NCBI GenBank assembly: GCA_022606135.1
Contig: JABYQN010000007.1
Location: 310,001-374,000 of the forward strand
From: Fomes fomentarius
Lineage: Eukaryota > Basidiomycota > Agaricomycetes > Polyporales > Polyporaceae
DNA length: 64,000 nucleotides
Direction: 5' to 3'
This document shows positions 35,280-44,000 of the stretch, piece after piece. Positions within the stretch are counted from its first letter, which is position 1. Each line of letters begins with the position of its first letter. Below the pieces are notes generated by a model that saw only the letters and a list, made by a program, of their open reading frames with translations, ran no database searches and was not told the DNA's origin. Made by a program: the position numbers and the translations under genes.

Positions 35280-36098
35280 CTACCAGTTACCAAAAACGTT
35301 GCCTCCCCCATCTGGTGTCAATGACATACCCTTAGACTCTCCTGCCCGGGAACCTCTCAATTCACCGTCTTCTCGCCTTCCGTCCACGTCGATGAAACGT
35401 GTAATCTCGACGTCGCCAAAGACATTTTGACGAATTCGGATTATATGCTCGAGATTATTGTCTGGAGTGTTCGCCAGACAATAGTGCCTCGGATGTCGAA
35501 TCGCGAGTGTAGGCTTGAAAAAATGCCACGACGCGTGCCATACAACTTGTGTGGCATGTCCTTTTCTCGATAGGCACGTCCTCCTGTAGCCATTCCAAGT
35601 GTCTAGATTGTGCGAGCCCGTCAGTACATCTAATGGCATCCTGCAGATGTCTAGGTTCACACAAGTTCCCTCCCACAGTCCACCCCGACACGTGGGCGGT
35701 CTGGGTATGAGACTACCCTGATGTCTACATCTTGATCTCTAGTTGTCGAGGTCACGATTCTCTCCATCTGGATTGGAGTATAATGAGTAAGACAAGAGTC
35801 TCGACCGTCGAGTCAATAGATCGGCATAACAAGATACTAGAAGGAGTACCTCCCCCAGGTAAATCGGAGATATTCCCGGTGTAGTTGGTCTAACAGACAT
35901 AGTGTAAGCATCGATTGACACAAATCGGGCACTGACTATCAAACAATCACGTACTTGCATGCCTTGCAGCGGCCATTCATTTTTGACAGAACTTGGTAAC
36001 AGTGATCCGGAGCTAGGTTCCGACGGTGAAAATTCGAGCGCCGCAACGCCGCAGATATTGAGGAAATGACATGGCTTCTTGAGTCCAAAGAGTTTCAC
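35280..36098 (-). CDS. Tentative minus-strand gene or gene relic
   Basis: Coding-like pieces on the minus strand, divergent from the gene at 36276. A first exon candidate starts at 36098 (MKLFGLKKPCHFLNICGVAA) and ends at a GTACGT donor near 35955. Splicing to an acceptor near 35890 continues TNYTGNISDLPGG. Farther down, 35280..35660 is an open frame of 126 codons (NLDTWNGYRRTCLSRKGHAT, EHIIRIRQNVFGDVEITRF) with mixed composition unlike simple GC shadow frames. I could not join the pieces in one frame and recognise no family. Treat as a candidate only. Confidence 0.25.
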
Positions 36099-36275
36099 TT
36101 CGGATCCCGCGAAAAACGGATTAAGCGCGCATGCCCACGACGCATTGATTGCTCTTGTTAGGATTCAAAGCCGTTGCCAAGCAAGGACAAATAACCGCTT
36201 GTGCCTGCCGGGCCGCTTGTTCCGTCTACACCCTCAATTACAAAACTTCGGTCATACTCAACATCTGTGGTGCGG

Positions 36276-37376
36276 ATGGACGAGGGTCACTCCAGAATTC
36301 ACGATGACAATCAACTCGTCGGCGAGCTAAACGAACTGATCGCTAACCTCGACATCCCGCTGCCGTTCATCCTCGAGACTCCATTTGACCTCACGCCCGG
36401 CTTGCTCCTCGGGATACTCGAATGCATCCTGCAGCAACGTCTTCCTATACCATCTGAAATACGCGCGTCGCGCGATTTCGGGAACAAAGTCCAAGCCATG
36501 AAGATATTCCTCGGAGTGTTTGAGATCGACATATTAGAGGGAGAGGACGTCGGGCTGAGCGACATCGATCCAAGGAGGTTGGCATCGGGAGAGGAGGAAG
36601 AGGTCTGGTTGGTCGGTGAGCTCCTCTGTTGGCTCGGCAGGCGGAAAGGCATCCTCGCGGGCCCCTCTCGTGTAGGTGACCGTCACCATGTTCCCAGGAG
36701 AGCGTCATCCCCATCCACACATTCCACAACACATTCAACGGTCACAAGCGGTGCTCACTCCAACCTCTCCATGATGCCCACATTCCTCGCCGATACCGAC
36801 ACGACCATCGACTCCATCGCGTCCGAACATCTCGCACCTCTCCCGCATGCCGAACTGCCGGAATTGCCCTCCCTTCCCCAAGTTGCCCCGCCCCCAAGCA
36901 GCGAACCCGGGCGGCACCAACCGCGATGCATCCACGAGGTGGAGGACCCGTCTTTCGCGCTCGCACTTGCGGTTGATGCGGATGTGACCGCGGATGCATC
37001 TGTCTGCCACTGCGAGAGCATGGTCGAACCGGACGATCTCCCGCCGACGCCAGCCACCCCTATTCCACATCGGTCTGAGGGGTGGATCGACCGGGCGGAC
37101 GAGAACGCCGAGCTGCAGTTCTACTATCACCGTCGCTCTCCCCCGAGCAGTGGGCCTACAAATTCCTCCGCGGGCCGGCGCGCCATGTCGTATCCGGGGC
37201 TATCAGCATCACAGGCACCGCATCTCCGCGCAAACCATTCGTGGGGAAGCGGGAGCTCGCGGCGCGTTATCACCCCTCATAACTCACCGACAGAGTACAC
37301 TCAGGCATTGCTGAACAAGCGGGCCTGGTTGCTGGAAGAGTTGGCGAGGGTCAAGGGGACGCAGGCGGCGCGGTAG
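36276..37376 (+). CDS. Intronless protein with DUF5745-like N-terminal domain
   Basis: A single-exon gene, unusual here. From the ATG at 36276 it encodes 366 residues; an in-frame ATG at 36201 would add 25. The N-terminal 110 residues (LVGELNELIANLDIPLPFIL, FDLTPGLLLGILECILQQRL, KVQAMKIFLGVFEIDI, VWLVGELLCWLGRRKG) resemble the calponin-homology-like domain catalogued as DUF5745 and found in the centrosomal protein CEP95; this is from memory. The middle is Ser/Thr/Pro-rich and acidic, and the C terminus has a helical segment (TQALLNKRAWLLEELARVKG) that could be a coiled coil. A spindle-pole or cytoskeletal role would be an inference only. Confidence 0.65.
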   Translation: MDEGHSRIHDDNQLVGELNELIANLDIPLPFILETPFDLTPGLLLGILECILQQRLPIPSEIRASRDFGNKVQAMKIFLGVFEIDILEGEDVGLSDIDPRRLASGEEEEVWLVGELLCWLGRRKGILAGPSRVGDRHHVPRRASSPSTHSTTHSTVTSGAHSNLSMMPTFLADTDTTIDSIASEHLAPLPHAELPELPSLPQVAPPPSSEPGRHQPRCIHEVEDPSFALALAVDADVTADASVCHCESMVEPDDLPPTPATPIPHRSEGWIDRADENAELQFYYHRRSPPSSGPTNSSAGRRAMSYPGLSASQAPHLRANHSWGSGSSRRVITPHNSPTEYTQALLNKRAWLLEELARVKGTQAAR

Positions 37377-38639
37377 TGCGTGTCTGTGTGACGCTCATGA
37401 ATGTCCCACTCTGTCTTGCTATCATCGTCTTGCGGCTCTCCTAGTTGCATCCGGTATCCTGTCTTCCTGCTATCTTGTCTCGCTTTGATAACGCGCCCTA
37501 CGCTTCTCGAAGTTACATAAATCCGCTGTCCCCTTCTCAATACTCTTTCCGCTGATTGATCCACTGAGTGCCTATGCTTTGGAATCTGCTAACCACCCTG
37601 GGCACTGTTACGATATCCTCTCTCGTATGCTGCGCTCAATCGTCTATGACGTACCTGTGTACCTGCCCATTTACGGTTAGTCCTATTATCGAGATCGCCA
37701 CTTGAACATCATGCACTCAATGTTCCGAGACTGCGATCCGCATAGAAATGATGGTGCCGGTCATCATACTACATATGTCGATCCCATGACCAGCTGTGGC
37801 GACGTAGACATAACCACCACATGGTGTCCATTCCAGCATGCAAAAATGCAGCGCGTGCCACCACAATGTAGAAAGTCCGAGTTCATCCCGATGTTGCATA
37901 GCGATCGGTAGTCAGGGAATTTCGGCCGACGAGTCAGATGATTCCAAACCAAAACACTGTACAACGAACGATCTGCACGATGCAACGCAACACATGGTAC
38001 GATACCGGACAAGTCTGCCTGCACGTTAGTAGCACCCCGGGCCCTCCTAGCGCGGAAAAACTGCGGCGGCTTACTTCCATAGGAACCCGGAGAGTCTATA
38101 TTCTTCAAAGTGCCTTGGACGCCGTGCCCCACCCCTTCAAGCCTGGGGCCTCAGTTCTCCGCCGCCACCGGGCACTCCGTACTGGGTGCTTACGATGTAG
38201 TAGTACATCCACAACGCCCCGATCGCGTCCGGAACACACAATCAAATACATACTCCCGATCGCACAAGGCCCAAGGAACCTGGACCAAGGCGTCTCCCAC
38301 AAACGTGCCAATTGCCAGGGGAGGGGGCGTGGCAGGCCTCTGGCGCAGGAGGTTGATGTGATGATACGTCGGTCGTCGTCGCATAATTCTCGGCGTGCAC
38401 CAAAGACGGCCAACTTGCCTGGAACAACCCTGGAGAGCTCTGGCCCTGGGCGACCCAAAATCGCGCTGCCCCACAATTTGCCCGAGCGCGCGCCAGATTG
38501 GGATGTCGACAAACGACAAAGGAAGAGGTGTGAACTCGAGGCTCGAGGGCGGGGTCCGATGGGAGCTGAGCTTGATACAAGGGGATGCATTCGCATTTGG
38601 AAACGGATTCCGCCGGGGGGGCTCGTTCCGTCTCAGACT
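37377..38639. other. Intergenic region up to the chromovirus insertion
   Basis: About 1.26 kb. ORFs on both strands overlap each other and lack domains. I see no RNA gene. The chromovirus target site is at its right end. Confidence 0.4.
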
Positions 38640-38648
38640 CGTCACTCC
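38640..38648. repeat. Left copy of 9-bp direct repeat flanking the chromovirus
   Basis: CGTCACTCC directly precedes the 5' LTR and is repeated at 45391..45399 directly after the 3' LTR. It behaves as a target-site duplication, although Ty3/gypsy elements usually give about 5 bp. Confidence 0.7.
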
Positions 38649-38937
38649 TGTTACGAATTCTTCAGCGCCTGAACGCTCTCCTTACCGACAGACGCCCTAC
38701 GTGCAGTAGCCTCATGCCCGAGTCCTCATGTTCTCCTCATCGATAGTTAGTTATCGGATCCCTCACGGTCTCTTATAGTCGCTGGGGAGACTTCTTCTCC
38801 CCAGACTGTCCTTCTCGTCTTACGGTACCGTCCGGCGCTGCTGTACTTCTTTGACACTCTCACACTCATATCTATATTCATTCACTCTACTCGACGCCTC
38901 GCCTGCCCTGCCGACAGACGCTCATCGGGTCTCGACA
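38649..38937 (+). repeat. 5' LTR
   Basis: 289 bp, identical by eye to 45102..45390. It contains a TATA-like CTTATAG near 38772 and a perfect hairpin, CTGGGGAGA at 38782..38790 pairing with TCTCCCCAG at 38796..38804. Confidence 0.93.
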
Positions 38938-38944
38938 TTAGGAC

Positions 38945-38955
38945 AGTCTCCCCAG
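38945..38955 (+). other. Candidate primer-binding site (self-priming type)
   Basis: AGTCTCCCCAG, 7 nt downstream of the 5' LTR, is the exact complement of CTGGGGAGACT at 38782..38792 inside the LTR. This is the arrangement of Tf1/sushi-type elements, where the 5' end of the RNA folds back to prime reverse transcription. I saw no typical tRNA-complementary TGG start after the LTR. Confidence 0.55.
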
Positions 38956-38978
38956 ATCCCGTTCCGACACCGTCGTGT

Positions 38979-39476
38979 ATGCTCGTCTACCTCGACATCG
39001 ACGACCAGGATCCAGAAGCTTTGGAACCCACGCCGCGGCTCCGATACCACCGAACCTTCAACCACCTCTTCGTCGAGCCCCACGCTCTAGCCGAACACGA
39101 GACGCTCGAAGATCGGTGGATCTCGTACTTTCGCACGATCCGTCGTCGCCCGCAAGATCTGCACGACACGTATACGGCAGTTCAGATAACTACGGAAAGG
39201 ATTGGCACCCAGGTGAAGTACACGTACTACTACTTTGGTACCGTAGCAACCCGCGATCACGAGGGTCGTTGGATCGTCCAGATCGTCGACTACATCCTGT
39301 GCCAAAGCACGCGCCGTCAGCCAGACAACTTCCACCCCCGTCCATACGAAATCGAAAGACGGAACGACCGTCTGATAGTTGGAAGTCGATTCCGAACCCC
39401 CGCGCGCGTCGTCAGAGACCTCGCCGTCCCATTCCCATCTCTTGCGCGTAACCTGCGCCGCGCGCGCGCGCAGTAG
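38979..39476 (+). CDS. Chromovirus upstream ORF (165 aa), in frame with Gag
   Basis: An ORF from the first ATG after the LTR (MLVYLDIDDQDPEALEPTPR) to a TAG at 39474..39476. It includes a compact, protein-like segment (WISYFRTIRRRPQDLHDTYT, VKYTYYYFGTVATRDHEGRW, IVQIVDYILCQSTRRQPDNF) without a family I know. It is in the same frame as gag, and the frame stays open from 39477 through gag, so only this TAG separates them. It may be the true N terminus of Gag, expressed by readthrough, or a separate protein. Confidence 0.7.
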   Translation: MLVYLDIDDQDPEALEPTPRLRYHRTFNHLFVEPHALAEHETLEDRWISYFRTIRRRPQDLHDTYTAVQITTERIGTQVKYTYYYFGTVATRDHEGRWIVQIVDYILCQSTRRQPDNFHPRPYEIERRNDRLIVGSRFRTPARVVRDLAVPFPSLARNLRRARAQ

Positions 39477-39995
39477 ACGCCCAACACGAGTTCCACAGGC
39501 AGGTTCCGCGCGCCGTCCGACTCCTCCACTCCGGGGCGCCGCACCCCCGAATACGTCCAGAAATCCGCAGGCCAGTACTTCATCGAGACCCCGGACGGCC
39601 GGGAAGAAATAGACTGGTTCTCGGGAGACGACTCGGACGACGAATTAGAAGAACCCGGCTGGTACTTCCTGACGCGCGAAGGCCACCCGTACGTCTCGCC
39701 GGAAGAACATCGCTACGCACAGCGACAGAGCGACACGCAAACTGAACACCGCAGCACACCACCTTCAACGCCACGTCCCTCCTCACCCCAACTCATCACA
39801 ATACCTCCACGCCTACCGCACGAGCAAGCGCTCAACCCCCGCGCTCAAGCGTCTCCACCGCCGCCCACGACAGACCCCGCACCCGATCCTATCCCGCCGT
39901 CGTTCGCCCCTCTCGACGACGTCCCAGCAGCTATCGTGCCCGATTCTGAAGACACGCCAGCAGTCCAGACACCGACCCCCCTAGCCGCTACCAAC

Positions 39996-41057
39996 ATGGC
40001 CGCTACGACCACCACCATACAAACCGCCGACATCGGCAACAAACCTCAGCCGTTCACCGGCGACAAAAATCAAGCACGGCGATTTCGACTCGCTTTCGAG
40101 CTCTACGTCCGACAGAATGCGACGCGCTACAGTGACGAAGGCAAGAAAGTTATTCTCTTCCTCAGCTTCATGCACGGCGAAGTAGCGGGAGCGTGGGCCG
40201 AGATGGTAATGGAACAAATCCTCGCGGACGAGGACGCACTGGCGGTTAACACCGCTTACGTCTCCAAGTACGGATCGCTGAAGGCGGTCACCGACGCATT
40301 CGATATCCGCTTCGAGTACGCTGACAAAAAGGGTGAGGCACAGGTCGCATTTGAAAACCTCAAGCAAGGCTCGCGCACGGTGGAGCAGTATATCACCGAG
40401 TTCGAGATCCTGGCACCCAAGACCAAGTACGACGAAGAGGCGCAGATATATTTCTTCAAGAAGGGCCTTCGCCCCGGTATCCTCGACGACGTCTACCGCA
40501 TCCACCCGGTGGCAACCAAGCTCGACATGTACAAGTCCTACGCTAAGGAGGTCGACGCGCAGACTCGAGGACGTGAACTCGAGAAGAAGCGCTGGGGCCA
40601 GAGTAATCACGGTGCGCGCTTTCAGACTTTCTTTAGGACACAGCAACCGTCCGATCGTCCCGCTCAGGCCCGACCGCCGCCGCCTACAACTTCCAATGAC
40701 CAGGCCGTCCCGATGGACGTCGACGCAGTCAAACGGACGCCGCTGACGCCAGACCAGAAGAAACAGCTGTTCGCGACGAACGGCTGCTTCTACTGCCGCA
40801 AGCCCAATGCCGGTCACGTCGCCCGAGACTGCCCGCAGAAGACCTTGAGGCCACGAGTGAGGGCACTGGACGCCACGTCCGACGCACCGGTTGCATCGAC
40901 GTCGTCGAACCCCACGCCGTCCCTCACGCAAGAAGCCGAAGAAGATCCGCTCAAATCATTGTCCAAGTTCATCAAGCACGTTAACACGCTCGACGCGGAG
41001 AGAAGGGAGGAAGCTAGCGCGCTGTTGAAGGACCTAGCTACCACGCTGGATTTTTAG
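39996..41057 (+). CDS. gag: Gag polyprotein of the chromovirus
   Basis: Capsid/nucleocapsid protein that packages the element's RNA. The Met at 39996 gives 353 residues; the frame is open upstream to 39477, adding up to 173 residues rich in Pro, Ser and acidic residues. The capsid-like retrotransposon-gag domain spans about residues 15-200 (FTGDKNQARRFRLAFELYV, EGKKVILFLSFMHGEVAGAW, GSRTVEQYITEFEILAPKT, YFFKKGLRPGILDDVY). A zinc knuckle follows, CFYCRKPNAGHVARDC, spaced C-X2-C-X6-H-X4-C where X4 before the His is usual. The frame ends GAT TTT TAG at 41049..41057 inside a T run. Confidence 0.88.
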   Translation: MAATTTTIQTADIGNKPQPFTGDKNQARRFRLAFELYVRQNATRYSDEGKKVILFLSFMHGEVAGAWAEMVMEQILADEDALAVNTAYVSKYGSLKAVTDAFDIRFEYADKKGEAQVAFENLKQGSRTVEQYITEFEILAPKTKYDEEAQIYFFKKGLRPGILDDVYRIHPVATKLDMYKSYAKEVDAQTRGRELEKKRWGQSNHGARFQTFFRTQQPSDRPAQARPPPPTTSNDQAVPMDVDAVKRTPLTPDQKKQLFATNGCFYCRKPNAGHVARDCPQKTLRPRVRALDATSDAPVASTSSNPTPSLTQEAEEDPLKSLSKFIKHVNTLDAERREEASALLKDLATTLDF

Positions 41058-44000
41058 ATCGTCCCGTCGACGCGTCGTCGACCGGGACTGTACGATATGC
41101 CGGAGTTGCGTCCAAAAACCGATATGATGTACTAGCCAAATGCGAGTCCCTTTCCTACCCAAAATCAATATCTATTTCTTTCACAACTCGCAACCGCCAG
41201 ACCCCGTCAATCACACTTGAAGCTAACATCGTTGGACGCTTCACCGGCAGAAAAATCGACGCACGAGCCCTCCTCGACAGCGGAGCAGAGGGGCTCATCA
41301 TGCACTCAAGATTCGCAAAGACGCACCGACTCACCCTCAGACGACTAGAGCAACCGTTCCCGGTGCGGAACGTTGATGGCTCTGAGAACGTTATGGGTTG
41401 GGTGCGACACACCACAACACAGACCGTGCGGATCTATTCGCAGAATGGTCGGTCCTACCACGAAGAACGGGCGGAGTTCTACATTACAGACATTGGAGAC
41501 CACGACATCATACTAGGAACCGACTGGCTCGATGAGCATAACCCTCAGATCGATTGGACTACGGATCGCGTCGACTTGACGCGATGCCCACCAACCTGCA
41601 CGCTCGTCCGACCACCTGTACAACACGTACGCACCAAGCCGGACCGAACGCGAGTCCCCCGAGTACTTGCAACTGCACAAGACCCTCGAGTTTTCCACCG
41701 CGACTACGAAGTAACGTTCAAGGATCTCGAAGGACCGCACACCATCAAACCGTCGCGACAGGTCGCAGGACGACGCACGATTGGCCGCGAAAGGCCAGAC
41801 CTTCGCAAGCCCACCAGTAGACTCTTTTCAGAAGACGAAGATGATCGTCCAGTGATCCCGGATACATGGACGACGATGGGGGCACGGCTCGCAGGGTTGG
41901 TGCCAGACAGGAAGGATGACGAACGGGCTAAGTCTGAAGTACCCAATGACCCGGATGAGCCAGCTGACACGGCGCATATCCGCGCAGGTTTCACTAAGGC
42001 TCAGGAACTCGCCGAAAAAGCGACAGACACGCGGTCACAAACCTTTGAAGAGATGGTCCCACCAGCGTATCGACCGTTCCGACGTGTATTCGACAAGCAA
42101 GAATCGGAACGGTTCCCGGAACGACGCCCATGGGATCACAGCATCGAGCTGAAGCCGGAATTCCAACCCAAGTCATGCAAGATCTACCCGTTAAGTCCGA
42201 CAGAACAGGCGGAACTAAAGGCGTTCGTAGATGAACACACGAGGAAGGGGTACATACGACCTTCGAAGTCGCCCATGGCAAGTCCGTTCTTCTTCGTCAA
42301 AAAGAAGGATGGGAAACTACGACCAGTCCAAGACTACAGATACCTTAACTCGGGGACGATCAAGAACGAGTATCCCCTCCCCCTAATCCCAGAGTTAGTC
42401 GACAAACTGAAAGGCTCACGTATCTTTTCGAAAATGGACGTCAGATGGGGGTACAACAATGTTCGCATCAAAGAGGGCGACGAATGGAAAGCAGCGTTTA
42501 AGACGAACCTTGGGTTGTTTGAGCCTACAGTTATGTTCTTCGGACTGATGAACTCACCGGCAACGTTCCAGGCAATGATGAACGAGATCTTCAAGGACTT
42601 GATCGACACCGGAAAAGTCATCATATATATGGACGACATCTTGGTCTTCACTGCGACGATGGAAGAGCACCGCCGGATCGTGAAGCAGGTCCTCAGACGA
42701 CTCGAGGAACACGACCTATTCCTGAAGCCGGAGAAATGTTTCTTTGAACGTGATTCAATCGAATATCTCGGCCTGATCATCTCACACGATCGACTGGCCA
42801 TGGACCCAGTCAAGATTGCAGGTATCGCCGAATGGCCGACGCCGCAGAAAGTCAAGGACGTCCAAGCATTCTTAGGCTTTGGAAATTTCTACAGACGGTT
42901 CATCAAGGACTTCTCAAAGACCGCACGCCCGCTCTTCGACCTGACAAGGAAGGACACGCCTTGGCTGTGGACGCCGACCTGTCAAGAAGCATTTGACCAG
43001 CTGAAGGATGCGTTCACGTCATCCCCTGTCCTTATTATGCCCGACGCTGACAAACCGTACTTAGTTGAAGTCGACGCGTCGGACTTCGCTACAGGGGGAA
43101 TCCTGTCGCAAAAGGGTACGGACGACCAGTGGCACCCGGTTGCGTATCTGTCGAAGTCCTTGTCCGAAGCGGAGCGTAATTACGACATATATGACAAAGA
43201 ACTGCTGGCGATTGTCCGCGCACTCGAGACTTGGCGACATTACCTAGAAGGCGCCCCAGACGTAATCGAGATATGGACGGACCACAAGAATCTCGAATAT
43301 TTCAAGACGGCGCAGAAGCTGAACCGCAGACAGGCACGTTGGTCCTTGTTCCTCTCACGCTTCGACTTTCTACTCGTCCACAAGCCAGGCAAACAGAACC
43401 GTAGTGACGCCATGTCGAGGCGACCTGACCACAAAGAGGGGGTAGAGGATGACAACCGCGACCACGTCCTCCTCGATCCAAAGTTTTTCCGTGTACGGGC
43501 GACGCGCCCATGCATGGTTAACTCCATTGGGGATGCTACCCTTCGCCAGAGGATTCGAGAAGCTCCCAAACGCGACGCCGAAGTGGTCCAAGCGCTCGAG
43601 GTTATCTTGAAGAATGGCCCGCGATCCCTGGTCAAAGACATTCAAGAATGGAACTACGAGGATGGGCTCATCTTATTCCGTGGTAAGGTCTACATCCCCG
43701 ACGACACAGAATTGCGTCGGGACATTGTGCGACGCTACCACGACTCGCCGACAGCAGGCCACCCTGGACGTTTCAAGACGTACGAACTCGTCAGTCGAGA
43801 GTTCTGGTGGCCCGGGATCTCAGTATTCGTACGCAACTACGTCAAGGGATGCGCTACCTGCCAAGCAACTAAGAATCAGAGTCATGCCGCACACGTCCCA
43901 CTCGTCCCGAACGCAGTCCCGTCCCGGCCCTTCGGCACGCTCACAACGGACTATGTCACTGATTTACCCCCGTCCGACGGCTACGACGCGCTCAACGTCA

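Noticed and set aside
37938..38672. 244-codon plus-strand ORF running into the 5' LTR
   Set aside because: No domain, competes with minus-strand frames of similar size, and its end is in the LTR.
41300..41302. ATG at 41300 as the start of Pol
   Set aside because: It lies after the protease active site (ALLDSG), and the frame is open upstream to the gag stop, so a frameshift fusion fits better.
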